A stretch of 64,000 nucleotides of DNA from RGIG4034 sp045576455 (GTDB lineage Bacteria > Bacillota > Clostridia > Lachnospirales > Lachnospiraceae). A program made the translations under genes and the position numbers. Below, piece after piece: positions 1 through 8,516 of this stretch; within the stretch, counting starts at the first letter, position 1; each line of letters starts with the position of its first letter. The stretch covers positions 13,975 to 77,974 of the forward strand of contig JAZNGM010000013.1 of NCBI GenBank assembly GCA_045576455.1, given 5' to 3'. The notes beneath the pieces are model-generated. The model saw only the letters and a program-made list of their open reading frames with translations. It had not been told where the DNA came from and made no database searches.

Positions 1-1
1 C

Positions 2-784
2 GTTACCAGTGCAGTGAGTGAGAAACCTGTAAACAGTAACAGCCGGGATGAAGGGGATACAACGCCGTGGAATATAGCATATTATTCCGGCTACATGGAT
101 GAATGCACAGAGTGGTATAGTGGCAATACGGATGAGAGTGGTTATTATAGCGACCACAGGGACTTTATCAACCGTGATTATGACAATGACGGTAAGAACG
201 ACAGAGTATACCGCGAATATATTCCGGGAACAGAACTTTCGGAAGAAAGCCGTTATCGTATTGAACTTTCGGCGGGAGAACCGGTTACGATAAGTAGCTT
301 AACAAGTGGCTTACCTAATATCATGGCAGAAGATTTTGACAACGACGGAGAAAATGAAATATTGTTTACCTGCAATTTTGAGTTTGCTTCACGCCCGGAA
401 TATGAAGGTATTGACATAGCTTTTTTTGACAAAAAGGATGGAAAATACGAGCGTGTGGAATTACCGTTCTTTAGGGAAACGAACAAATATTATGTTCCTT
501 TTGAAATGACAGAAGATACGAATGGGGATGTAACTGTAAGCTATCAGCTTGAGGGAGAAGAAGAACAGAGAACAACCCTTCCGCAGGATGATATTGTTAA
601 AAGTTATGTGGGTAAGAAGGAAAACGGCAGGGTATATAAAATAGAAATGCCGGACGGAACGATTGGTAAATTCGCATGCTACATTTCACCGTTTTTTGAT
701 TATGTGGGAGAACTGAGGGTAGGTATAGAATATAACGGAAGTGAATGGTTAATAGATGATTACAAATATGTTTATCAACCCTAG
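2..784 (+). CDS. Secreted/surface protein with DxDxDG motifs, 5'-truncated by the window edge
   Basis: The frame is open to the left edge, so this is the C-terminal 260 residues of a longer protein; the GTG at 14 is probably internal. Two acidic motifs, DYDNDGKNDR and DFDNDGENEI, lie about 45 residues apart. They resemble the calcium-binding loops of VCBS/FG-GAP and dockerin-type repeats, which are found in extracellular proteins. The rest is rich in Tyr, Glu and Asp and has no membrane segment. The visible start (VTSAVSEKP) could follow a signal-peptide region, but that cannot be judged here. The specific function is unknown. A hairpin terminator follows, so it ends its transcription unit. 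Confidence 0.6.
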   Translation, partial: VTSAVSEKPVNSNSRDEGDTTPWNIAYYSGYMDECTEWYSGNTDESGYYSDHRDFINRDYDNDGKNDRVYREYIPGTELSEESRYRIELSAGEPVTISSLTSGLPNIMAEDFDNDGENEILFTCNFEFASRPEYEGIDIAFFDKKDGKYERVELPFFRETNKYYVPFEMTEDTNGDVTVSYQLEGEEEQRTTLPQDDIVKSYVGKKENGRVYKIEMPDGTIGKFACYISPFFDYVGELRVGIEYNGSEWLIDDYKYVYQP

Positions 785-829
785 CGTTTGACAAAAATTG
801 AATATTATATGAGTTCTTTATTTGTACGT

Positions 830-865
830 ATCCTCCACTGCATTTAAGGTGGAGGATATATTTTT
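830..865 (+). terminator. Rho-independent terminator
   Basis: ATCCTCCAC and GTGGAGGAT form a perfect 9-bp stem around a 10-nt loop, followed by ATATTTTT. It separates the truncated upstream gene from apt. Confidence 0.75.
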
Positions 866-915
866 GCGCACTTTCTTTTTAAAGCATAAAATTGTGGTAT
901 ATCTTTGTAAATCGG

Positions 916-944
916 TTGCCAAGATTTCCAAAAAAGAATATAAT
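916..944 (+). promoter_or_regulatory. Sigma-A-type promoter for apt and downstream genes
   Basis: TTGCCA is followed by a 17-nt spacer and a perfect TATAAT. The box ends 30 nt before the apt start codon, and a terminator lies just upstream. Confidence 0.75.
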
Positions 945-974
945 GAAAAATAATGTTCTAAATGGAGGCTTAAG

Positions 975-1499
975 ATGAAAAAACTGGAAGAATATGTTAG
1001 AAGTATACCGGATTTTCCGGAAGAAGGAATCATTTTCAGAGATGTTACCAGTGTGTTACAGGATGGTGACGGATTGCATCTTGCCATTGACACAATGCAG
1101 TCATTAATCGAAGATTTGGAATTTGACGTAATTGCAGGACCGGAGTCAAGAGGATTCATTTTTGGAACGCCGCTTGCTTATAATCTGCATAAGCCATTTG
1201 TGTTGATCCGTAAAAAGGGAAAGCTTCCATGTGAAACGGTTGAAAGAACCTATGATCTTGAGTATGGTACGGCAACAATTGAAATGCATAAAGATTCGGT
1301 TAAACCGGGGCAGAGAGTCCTTATTGTAGATGACCTTATTGCAACCGGCGGTACAACCGAGGCAATGATTAAGCTTGTGGAGTCACTTGGCGGTATTGTA
1401 GTAGGTGTTGTTGTGCTTATGGAACTAAAAGGTTTAAAGGGAAGAGAGAAAATTAAAGGTTACAGGCTGGACGCAGCTATATGCTATGAGGGAAAATAG
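975..1499 (+). CDS. apt: Adenine phosphoribosyltransferase
   Basis: Converts adenine and PRPP to AMP and pyrophosphate in cytoplasmic purine salvage. At 174 residues it has the usual family length. The PRPP-binding loop VLIVDDLIATGGT lies at residues 115-127, and the FPEEGIIFRD segment near residue 14 is characteristic of Apt. GGAGG lies six bases before the ATG, and a consensus promoter lies upstream. It precedes the (p)ppGpp synthetase gene by 47 bp. The apt-relA pair is common in Firmicutes and links purine salvage to the stringent response. Confidence 0.95.
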   Translation: MKKLEEYVRSIPDFPEEGIIFRDVTSVLQDGDGLHLAIDTMQSLIEDLEFDVIAGPESRGFIFGTPLAYNLHKPFVLIRKKGKLPCETVERTYDLEYGTATIEMHKDSVKPGQRVLIVDDLIATGGTTEAMIKLVESLGGIVVGVVVLMELKGLKGREKIKGYRLDAAICYEGK

Positions 1500-1546
1500 A
1501 TTAAGACATATATAATCATATAATATGTTGAAATTGGAGTGGTAGT

Positions 1547-3844
1547 ATGGCAGGAGAAAGAGTAAAACATCCTTTAGTTTTAGATGACGGAAGAATACAG
1601 GCACTTAAAGAGTATCTTAGTCCTGAGGAATTATATCAGGACTTAATTCGCCGTGTCGGTTTATACCATCCGTCTGACGATATATCGCTTATTGAAAAGG
1701 CTTATAATATTGCATCTGAAGCACATAAGAACCAACTTCGTAAATCAGGAGAGCCTTACATTATCCATCCGCTTTATGTAGCCATTATCTTAGCAGACCT
1801 TGAAATGGATAAGGAAACGATTGTAGCAGGCCTTTTACACGACGTAGTAGAAGATACCATTCTTACAACGGAAGAAGTAAGGGCAGAGTTTGGTGACGAT
1901 GTAGCACTTCTTGTAGATGGTGTTACAAAGATGAAGAAACTCATGCTGCAGGGAGAGGTAGTTACAGACCGTCTTGAGATGCAGGCAGAAAACTTACGTA
2001 AGATGTTTCTTGCCATGGCGAAGGATATCCGCGTTATCCTTATTAAGCTTGCAGACAGACTCCATAATATGCGTACCCTTAAGCATCAGCCGCCGGAAAG
2101 CCAGCAGCGTATTGCGAAGGAAACATTGGAAATTTATGCGCCTATCGCACAAAGACTTGGTATATCCAAGATTAAAGTAGAATTGGATGATTTATCCTTA
2201 AAATATTTAGAGCCTGAGGTTTATTATGACCTTGTGGACAAAATTGCCATCCGTAAGAGTGAGCGTGAAAAATATATCCAGTCAATTGTTGATGAGGTTG
2301 CCGAACACATTAACAATGCAGGTATTAAGGCTAAAATAGACGGACGTGTTAAGCATTTTTTCAGTATTTACCGTAAGATGAAGAACCAGAATAAGATGCT
2401 TGACCAGATTTATGATCTTTTTGCGGTGCGCATTATTGTCGATTCCGTAAAAGACTGTTATGCGGCACTCGGTGTTATTCATGAGATGTATAAGCCGATA
2501 CCGGGCAGGTTTAAAGATTATATTGCAATGCCTAAGGCAAATATGTACCAGTCACTTCATACGACACTTATCGGTTCTTCGGGACAACCGTTTGAAATCC
2601 AGATAAGAACCTATGAGATGCATAAAGCGGCAGAATTCGGTATTGCTGCACATTGGAAATATAAAGAAGCCTCTGACGGTAAAAAGGTGGAGGCACAGGA
2701 AGAAGAAAAGCTTGTATGGCTTAGACAGATTCTTGAATGGCAGCGGGATATGTCCGATAACAAGGAATTCATGAATCTTCTTAAGAGTGACTTGGATTTG
2801 TTTTCGGATAGCGTATATTGCTTTACCCCGACGGGTGAGGTTAAAAACCTTCCGGCAGGTTCTACGCCGATAGATTTTGCTTACTGTATCCATAGTGCGG
2901 TAGGTAATAAGATGGTGGGCGCCAGAGTTAACGGAAAGCTTGTTACGATTGATTATGAAATTAAGAACGGTGACCGCGTAGAGATTATTACAAGCCAGAA
3001 CTCGAAAGGACCGAGCCGTGACTGGCTTAATGTGGTAAAGAGTACACAAGCTAAGAACAAGATTGCCCAATGGTTTAAGAGTGAGTTAAAAGAAGATAAT
3101 ATTATCCGTGGTAAGGAAATGCTGCATACGTATTGTAAGCAAAAAGCGGTTAATACTACGGATATTATGAAGCCTGAATATATGGAAGCTATTATGAAAA
3201 AATATGGTTTCCATGATTGGGACAGTGTTCTTGCCGCCGTCGGACATGGTGGACTGAAAGAAGGACAGATTATTAATAAGATGGTCGAAATGTATGAAAG
3301 CGACCATAAAAAGAATATGTCTGACAGTGAGGTTTTGGAAGAGATTAATAATCTTGCCATGAGCCGTCAGATACAGCCGAAATCCCAAAGCGGAATTGTG
3401 GTAAAAGGAATTCATGACCTTGCGGTGCGTTTCTCTAAATGCTGTAATCCGGTTCCGGGTGATGAAATAGTAGGTTTCGTTACACGCGGAAGGGGTATTA
3501 CCATTCATAGAACAGATTGTATTAACGTGATTAATCTGCCGGAATTTGACAGACCGCGTCTTATAGATGCAGAGTGGCAGCAGACGGATGACAGTCCGCT
3601 TGGTAAATATCTTGCGGAAATCTGCATTTATGCCAACAACAGAAATGGTCTTTTGGTAGATGTATCAAGGGTACTTGCAGAAAATGATATTGATATACAG
3701 TCAATGAATACAAGGATTAATAAGCAGGGTGTTGCCACCATGGCAATTGCCTTTGAAATATCAGGTCGTAATGAATTAACAAGAATAATTGAGAAGCTTA
3801 GAAGTATTGCCGGCATTCTCGATATTGAAAGGACAACAGGCTGA
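1547..3844 (+). CDS. relA: Bifunctional (p)ppGpp synthetase/hydrolase, RelA/SpoT homolog
   Basis: Makes and degrades the alarmone (p)ppGpp. The 765 residues carry the full long-RSH layout: an N-terminal HD hydrolase domain with LLHDVVEDT at about residues 97-105, a synthetase domain with YDLFAVRIIVDS and the MPKANMYQSLHT substrate segment around residues 290-340, a TGS domain at about 395-460, a conserved-Cys region containing FSKCCNPVPGD, and a C-terminal ACT domain from about residue 690. The hydrolase HD residues are present, so both activities are expected. The stop codon overlaps the next ATG by one base (TGATG), which suggests translational coupling to the hydrolase-fold gene. Confidence 0.95.
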   Translation: MAGERVKHPLVLDDGRIQALKEYLSPEELYQDLIRRVGLYHPSDDISLIEKAYNIASEAHKNQLRKSGEPYIIHPLYVAIILADLEMDKETIVAGLLHDVVEDTILTTEEVRAEFGDDVALLVDGVTKMKKLMLQGEVVTDRLEMQAENLRKMFLAMAKDIRVILIKLADRLHNMRTLKHQPPESQQRIAKETLEIYAPIAQRLGISKIKVELDDLSLKYLEPEVYYDLVDKIAIRKSEREKYIQSIVDEVAEHINNAGIKAKIDGRVKHFFSIYRKMKNQNKMLDQIYDLFAVRIIVDSVKDCYAALGVIHEMYKPIPGRFKDYIAMPKANMYQSLHTTLIGSSGQPFEIQIRTYEMHKAAEFGIAAHWKYKEASDGKKVEAQEEEKLVWLRQILEWQRDMSDNKEFMNLLKSDLDLFSDSVYCFTPTGEVKNLPAGSTPIDFAYCIHSAVGNKMVGARVNGKLVTIDYEIKNGDRVEIITSQNSKGPSRDWLNVVKSTQAKNKIAQWFKSELKEDNIIRGKEMLHTYCKQKAVNTTDIMKPEYMEAIMKKYGFHDWDSVLAAVGHGGLKEGQIINKMVEMYESDHKKNMSDSEVLEEINNLAMSRQIQPKSQSGIVVKGIHDLAVRFSKCCNPVPGDEIVGFVTRGRGITIHRTDCINVINLPEFDRPRLIDAEWQQTDDSPLGKYLAEICIYANNRNGLLVDVSRVLAENDIDIQSMNTRINKQGVATMAIAFEISGRNELTRIIEKLRSIAGILDIERTTG

Positions 3845-4482
3845 TGATTAAAATTGGAAGAATTGTACTCGGAATGGTAGGCACGAACTGCTATTTTGTA
3901 TATCGCGATGATGAAGAGGGGGATATCAGGCATGCATTGGTATTTGACCCTGCCGATAACGGCGAGCATCTGTATAATAAGTTAAAAGATGCAGGCTTTG
4001 AAGTATCGGCCATTTTCCTGACGCATGGTCATTTTGACCATATATTAGGTGTAAAAAAATTAAAAGAATTATCGGGTGCATCAGTGTATGCCAATGCAGC
4101 CGAAAAAGAAGTGTTAACGGACGTTAATAAGAATTGTACCAATCAGATAGGAAAACCGTATGACGTGGATGCAGATGTGTATCTTAAAGATGGCGAAGAG
4201 ATTACATTAGCAGACATTACCCTTAAGATGATAGCTACGCCGGGACATACCATCGGAAGCTGCTGTTACTATATTGAGGAGATGGGAACGCTCGTATGTG
4301 GTGATACGCTTTTTGAACAGTCGGTGGGAAGAACAGACCTTCCGACAGGAAGCGAAAGTACTTTGATTCGTTCCATCAGGGAAAAGTTGTTTGTATTACC
4401 GGAGGAAACCCAGTGCTATCCGGGTCATGGAGATAGTACAACGATTGGATATGAGAAGAAGTACAATCCGTTTTGCTGTTAA
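3844..4482 (+). CDS. Metallo-beta-lactamase-fold hydrolase, YqgX/glyoxalase II-like
   Basis: A 212-residue metallo-beta-lactamase-fold protein. The metal-binding motif THGHFDHILG lies at residues 59-68, a further metal His lies in ATPGHTIGS, an Asp in CGDTLFE, and a final His in YPGHGDST. This set of ligands matches the short glyoxalase II-like (YqgX/YcbL) family, which hydrolyses thioesters such as S-lactoylglutathione or related low-molecular-weight thiol adducts. The natural substrate in thiol-poor anaerobes is unclear. It is coupled to relA by overlapping stop and start codons. A hairpin spans its own stop codon. Confidence 0.85.
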   Translation: MIKIGRIVLGMVGTNCYFVYRDDEEGDIRHALVFDPADNGEHLYNKLKDAGFEVSAIFLTHGHFDHILGVKKLKELSGASVYANAAEKEVLTDVNKNCTNQIGKPYDVDADVYLKDGEEITLADITLKMIATPGHTIGSCCYYIEEMGTLVCGDTLFEQSVGRTDLPTGSESTLIRSIREKLFVLPEETQCYPGHGDSTTIGYEKKYNPFCC

Positions 4483-4496
4483 TGCAAAGCGGATTG
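4464..4496 (+). terminator. Hairpin spanning the stop codon of the hydrolase gene
   Basis: CAATCCGTTTTGC pairs with GCAAAGCGGATTG through 13 bp, including one G-T pair. The stop codon lies in the 7-nt loop. No clear T-tract follows, so it may be a weak terminator or an RNA-processing or stability element before hemZ. Confidence 0.45.
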
Positions 4497-4527
4497 CTTA
4501 TGTTTACGATATATTACGGAGTTTATT

Positions 4528-5982
4528 ATGTTACAGATTAGAATGAATGAAATGACATATGAATATGACATCCATGCGCTTGTAAAAGCTTTTTTCCCGA
4601 AGGAAGAGCTGGAATTTACAACGGGTTTAAGACCGGATGTTACGGAAACCTATACAAGTCTTTTGGTTTTTGAGATAGGTGAAGATAGTATTATTATGTC
4701 ATTTTGGAATGCGCATGGATTATACAAAGAGTATAAACTTAACCTACAAGAGGGTGTGGACGCCGGAATAAGAAAAAATGAGTTCAAGAAGTTTTTATAC
4801 CGTTCGTTAAGTGACTATACCGGAAAAGAACTTCCGTGGGGAAATCTTACAGGCATACGTCCGACGAAGCTTGCTATGGCTAAGCTCGACGCGGGACTTA
4901 CGGATGAAGAAATAAAAGATAACCTTATGGACGAGCACTATGTAAGCGTAGAAAAAGCAACGCTTGCCGTAGATATAGCTAAGAGGGAAAAAGAGATTCT
5001 TAAGGATATCCATTATGAAAGCGGATACAGCCTCTACATAGGAATTCCGTTCTGCCCAACTACCTGCCTTTATTGCTCTTTTACATCATATCCGTTATGT
5101 GTATGGGAAAAGAGAATGGACGACTATATTAATGCACTGTTTACGGAAATGGATGCCGCAGCAGAGCTTATGAAGGGGAAAACGCTTGATACTGTCTATA
5201 TAGGAGGCGGTACGCCGACAACACTTACGGCAGAGCATCTTGATAAGCTTTTGACGAAAATAGAAGATACCTTTGATTTTTCCCATGTAAAGGAATTTAC
5301 GGTGGAAGCAGGAAGGGCTGACAGTATTACGAGGGAGAAGCTGGAAGCGTTAAGGAAACATAAAGTATCGAGAATTTCCATTAATCCGCAAACAATGCAT
5401 GATAAGACGCTATCCCTTATCGGAAGACGTCATACGGTGGCACAGGTGGAAGAAGCTTTCCGTATGGCGCGGGAATTGGGCTTTGATAACATTAACATGG
5501 ATATTATTCTCGGACTTTTGGAGGAGACGGATGAAGATGTTCAGTATACTATCGACAAGATATGCGAACTTAATCCGGATAACCTTACGGTACATTCCCT
5601 TGCCATTAAACGCGCCTCGAAGCTCAACCGTTTTATTACCGAGAATGGTTATATGGTATCCAATAATACCGATAAGACGATGAAAATAGCAGAAGATGGT
5701 GCAAAAAGGCTTGGTATGAAGCCGTATTACCTTTACAGACAGAAAAACATGACCGGTAATTTCGAAAACGTCGGTTATGCAAAAGAAGGTAAAAACGGTA
5801 TTTATAACATTCTTATTATGGAAGAAAAACAGTCCATTGTAGCGTTAGGAGCAGGCTCCATATCCAAGGCAGTTTATCCGGACGGCAGAATCGAAAGATG
5901 TGATAATGTAAAGGATGTGGCTCTTTACATAGAAAAAATCGGTGAAATGATTGAGAGAAAACGGAAGCTATTTGAGTATTAA
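4528..5982 (+). CDS. hemZ: Coproporphyrinogen III dehydrogenase-like radical SAM protein HemZ
   Basis: A 484-residue radical SAM protein with the CxxxCxC-type cluster motif PFCPTTCLYCSF near residues 174-185, followed by the glycine-rich SAM-binding segment VYIGGGTPTTLT. The roughly 170-residue N-terminal extension and the motif NLTGIRPTKLA are typical of the clostridial HemZ branch. The family is annotated as oxygen-independent coproporphyrinogen oxidase, but many members occur in organisms without a complete heme pathway, so the substrate here is uncertain. It starts 45 bp after the hydrolase gene with an ACGGAG site and probably ends this operon. Confidence 0.85.
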   Translation: MLQIRMNEMTYEYDIHALVKAFFPKEELEFTTGLRPDVTETYTSLLVFEIGEDSIIMSFWNAHGLYKEYKLNLQEGVDAGIRKNEFKKFLYRSLSDYTGKELPWGNLTGIRPTKLAMAKLDAGLTDEEIKDNLMDEHYVSVEKATLAVDIAKREKEILKDIHYESGYSLYIGIPFCPTTCLYCSFTSYPLCVWEKRMDDYINALFTEMDAAAELMKGKTLDTVYIGGGTPTTLTAEHLDKLLTKIEDTFDFSHVKEFTVEAGRADSITREKLEALRKHKVSRISINPQTMHDKTLSLIGRRHTVAQVEEAFRMARELGFDNINMDIILGLLEETDEDVQYTIDKICELNPDNLTVHSLAIKRASKLNRFITENGYMVSNNTDKTMKIAEDGAKRLGMKPYYLYRQKNMTGNFENVGYAKEGKNGIYNILIMEEKQSIVALGAGSISKAVYPDGRIERCDNVKDVALYIEKIGEMIERKRKLFEY

Positions 5983-6014
5983 ATTTGATGCTCCCCCTAT
6001 TTTGTGAGTAAAAC

Positions 6015-6046
6015 TTGCGGATTATGTCAAAAATCTGCGTATTGTG
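6015..6046 (+). promoter_or_regulatory. Direct-repeat operator, copy 1 (candidate LytTR site)
   Basis: TTGCGGATTATG and CTGCGTATTGTG are imperfect direct repeats with starts 20 bp apart, about two helical turns. The 8-nt spacer TCAAAAAT is identical in the copy at 18343-18374. The pair ends 9 bp before the -35 box, a position suited to an activator. Paired direct repeats on one helix face are the usual target form of LytTR regulators, and such a regulator is encoded in this window. Confidence 0.6.
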
Positions 6047-6055
6047 AAAAAAATG

Positions 6056-6083
6056 ATGAAAATAGTGGAGTATATAGTACAAT
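6056..6083 (+). promoter_or_regulatory. Promoter of the secreted protein gene at 6170
   Basis: ATGAAA is followed by a 16-nt spacer and TACAAT. The -35 box is weak, as expected if an activator is needed. Box positions relative to the upstream direct repeats are identical to those at 18384-18411. Confidence 0.5.
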
Positions 6084-6169
6084 GGTATAAGTGTTGTAGT
6101 ATCGCCGGTGGGAATTATTTGCACAAAAGGTATGCTGCAAAATAAACATGGTTAAGGGAGAATTAAATT

Positions 6170-6907
6170 ATGAAGAACAGCAAAAAAATAAACCGCATAT
6201 TTAAAGGCTTGCTTGTATTAGTGTTGGTGGTAGGCATGCTTTTGGGTAATGAGGTAACAGCCGGTGCCACGGGCAGCACAACGTATCATTTTTGTGGTTT
6301 GTCCGGAGGGAATCATAAAAATCGGCCGGTAGAGGGAACTATCCTGTATCAGGGAGATGTTTTGGAGTATGGTATCTATGATGATGGTCATAATGATGGA
6401 GTATATACTTTATTTGTTGATAACGTGGAAACGCAGGGCGTTTCGGTGGGGTCTTATCTTGGTACCGAACTTTATGAATGGACAGCAGACGCAACGTATG
6501 TAGTAACAAGAATATCAGTAATTCAGGAAGGCGATAACCATATATCTACTCAGGGAGAAATTTATTTGGAAAAATGGATTGAAACTCCTGTCGAAGAGGA
6601 AACCGTACCTGCTTGGTTATTGGCATTTAATGAGGATTATGCCCAGATGCTTAAGGATATAAGCGAAGCTGAAAGTGGTGCAAACGTGGAAATTGATGCA
6701 ACAGTATGGCATTCCTTTAGTGCAAAGCAGTTAGAAGAATTGATGCAGAGAAGTGACGTGAATTTGGTATTTACATATGCATATGAAGGAGAAAAGTTTA
6801 AGGTAACGATACCTGCAGGCACAGAAATGATTTATGATTGCGAATGGTATGGACCACTTAAGTTAAATGCCCTGTTTGGCAGAACTATGATAAGTGAAGC
6901 GGAATAA
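6170..6907 (+). CDS. Secreted protein with the shared WHSFS/WYGPLKLN C-terminal domain
   Basis: A 245-residue exported protein with a signal peptide at residues 1-33: a Lys/Arg-rich start, a Leu/Val core and a cut near GATG. After this comes a predicted beta-rich domain of about 110 residues that resembles the repeated domain of the protein at 20736. The C-terminal 70 residues contain DATVWHSFSA and EWYGPLKLNALFGRTMI, matching the ends of the three secreted proteins at 18.4-21.8 kb. It has no LPxTG motif or transmembrane anchor. AAGGGAG lies 9 nt before the ATG. It is a single gene with its own candidate LytTR-type promoter. The function is unknown. Confidence 0.7.
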   Translation: MKNSKKINRIFKGLLVLVLVVGMLLGNEVTAGATGSTTYHFCGLSGGNHKNRPVEGTILYQGDVLEYGIYDDGHNDGVYTLFVDNVETQGVSVGSYLGTELYEWTADATYVVTRISVIQEGDNHISTQGEIYLEKWIETPVEEETVPAWLLAFNEDYAQMLKDISEAESGANVEIDATVWHSFSAKQLEELMQRSDVNLVFTYAYEGEKFKVTIPAGTEMIYDCEWYGPLKLNALFGRTMISEAE

Positions 6908-7027
6908 GAAGAGGCAATTGCACAAATAGAAAAACAAATTAATGATTGATTATTAGAAAAGTGTTTGTTGGTTTTTTTTCGGCAGATACTTTTTTATTGC
7001 TTGACTACTTATGGTATTACAAAATAA

Positions 7028-7057
7028 TTGACATCCGGATGGACTTATGGATAAAAT
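7028..7057 (+). promoter_or_regulatory. Promoter for hisS-aspS
   Basis: A perfect TTGACA is followed by an 18-nt spacer and TAAAAT. The box ends about 100 nt before the hisS start codon, leaving an untranslated leader. Confidence 0.65.
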
Positions 7058-7081
7058 TGTGACAAGTTGTTTGCACATTTA

Positions 7082-7095
7082 TGTTGAATTCAACA
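7082..7095. promoter_or_regulatory. 14-bp perfect palindrome in the hisS leader
   Basis: TGTTGAATTCAACA is perfectly self-complementary and lies about 18 bases after the predicted transcription start. It could be a repressor site or chance in AT-rich DNA. No T-box features accompany it. Confidence 0.3.
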
Positions 7096-7159
7096 ATGAT
7101 TAAGTGTAAAATCGTAGGATAGGGTTTGTTACAAGAGTTTGTCACAAAGGAGTTATAAA

Positions 7160-8419
7160 ATGGCACTTATTAAGAAACCGGTAACCGGTATGAAGGAAAT
7201 TATGCCAAGAGAGATGGAAATACGTGATTATGTTATGCGCGTAATTAAAGAAACGTATGCCTCTTTTGGTTTTACATCAATTGAAACCCCGTGCGTGGAA
7301 GATATCAGAAATCTTTGCAGTAAGCAGGGTGGCGAAAATGAAAAGCTTATATTTAAAATTTTAAAGAGAGGCGAAAAGCTGAATCTTGAAACGGCTGAGA
7401 GTGAAGCAGATTTGGTAGATACGGGACTCCGTTATGATTTGACTGTTCCGCTGGTACGTTTCTATTCCAATAACCAGAATAATCTTCCTAATCCGTTTAA
7501 GGCACTTCAGATGGGTAATGTATGGCGTGCGGACAGACCACAGAGAGGCAGATACCGCCAGTTTATGCAGTGTGATATAGATATTCTCGGCGAAGCTACC
7601 AATCTTGCAGAGATTGAGTTGATACTTGCAACGACCACTACACTCGGCAAACTTGGATTTAAGGGATTTGAAATCAGAATTAATGAGAGAAGACTTTTGA
7701 AAGCGATGGCGGCTTATGCAGGCTTTGGCGAAGAAAGTTATGATACGGTATTCATTATTCTTGATAAGATGGATAAAATCGGTTTGGATGGCGTTAAGGA
7801 AGAATTGCTTGCAGACGGATTTAGTCAAGAAGTGGTTGATAAGTATTGTTCTCTTTTTGAAGATGTTAAGACAGGAATCGAGGGTGTTAAGAAGATGAAA
7901 GATACGCTCGGCGATTTCCTTGATGATGAGATTGCAACAAGTCTTTCGGAAATCATTGAAAGTGTTGAAAATACAAAGTGTGCGGATTTTGCCATGGTAT
8001 TTGATCCGACACTCGTGCGCGGTATGTCTTATTATACAGGAACTATTTTTGAAATTGCCATTCCTGAGTTTGGCGGAAGCTGTGGCGGCGGTGGCCGTTA
8101 TGATAAGATGGTAGGAAATTTTACCGGTTCTGATGTTCCGGCATGCGGTTTTTCCATCGGATTTGAAAGAATCGTTTTGTTACTTCTTGAAAGTGGGTTT
8201 GAAATTCCGGGAAGAGGCGCTAAGTGTGCATACCTTATTGAGAAAGGCTTGCCGGCAGACAGACTTGTGGAAGTAATGCGTGAGGCAATGCAGGAGCGTG
8301 AAAAAGGCATGCAGGTTCTTGTTGCTAAAATGAACAAGAATAAGAAGTTCCAGAAAGAACAGCTTATGAGTGATGGTTATACAGAGTTTAAAGAGTTTTA
8401 TAAAAATCCGTTACAATAG
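7160..8419 (+). CDS. hisS: Histidyl-tRNA synthetase
   Basis: Charges tRNA-His. The 419 residues have the class II catalytic core: motif 2 as VWRADRPQRGRYRQF, the histidine-binding segment LVRGMSYYTGTIFE, GGGGRYD and motif 3 around GFSIGFERI. The ATG at 7160 was chosen because AAAGGAG ends 7 nt before it; the upstream in-frame TTG at 7139 would place the ribosome-binding site inside the coding region. The C-terminal anticodon-binding part is only about 70 residues and looks shorter than the usual 90 or so. It is followed by aspS, a common pairing. Confidence 0.93.
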   Translation: MALIKKPVTGMKEIMPREMEIRDYVMRVIKETYASFGFTSIETPCVEDIRNLCSKQGGENEKLIFKILKRGEKLNLETAESEADLVDTGLRYDLTVPLVRFYSNNQNNLPNPFKALQMGNVWRADRPQRGRYRQFMQCDIDILGEATNLAEIELILATTTTLGKLGFKGFEIRINERRLLKAMAAYAGFGEESYDTVFIILDKMDKIGLDGVKEELLADGFSQEVVDKYCSLFEDVKTGIEGVKKMKDTLGDFLDDEIATSLSEIIESVENTKCADFAMVFDPTLVRGMSYYTGTIFEIAIPEFGGSCGGGGRYDKMVGNFTGSDVPACGFSIGFERIVLLLLESGFEIPGRGAKCAYLIEKGLPADRLVEVMREAMQEREKGMQVLVAKMNKNKKFQKEQLMSDGYTEFKEFYKNPLQ

Positions 8420-8477
8420 ATTGCTACAATCAGATTACTACAATCAGATTACTATAAAAGCAGATTAGTTACAATAA
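8410..8477 (+). repeat. Short imperfect tandem repeats between hisS and aspS
   Basis: Units close to TTACTACAATCAGA recur: two near-identical 14-nt units at 8421-8448, then a diverged 16-nt unit, with partial copies (TTACAATA) on each side. The array lies between the hisS stop and the aspS ribosome-binding site. Confidence 0.5.
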
Positions 8478-8516
8478 ATGGAAGGAGTCACCGTCCGGTG
8501 ATGCAAGGAAATAAAA

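Noticed and set aside
6940..6980. Terminator with a T8 tract at 6972-6979 after the secreted protein gene
   Set aside because: The T-tract is clear but the upstream stem is only a few AT pairs with a large loop. A weak terminator is possible but not supported enough to list.
6908..7159. T-box riboswitch before hisS-aspS
   Set aside because: The leader is short and I could not find the conserved AGGGTGGNACCGCG-type T-box sequence or an antiterminator/terminator pair.
8478..8501. Seven-codon upstream frame ahead of aspS
   Set aside because: It has no ribosome-binding site of its own and contains the site region of aspS, so it is probably chance.
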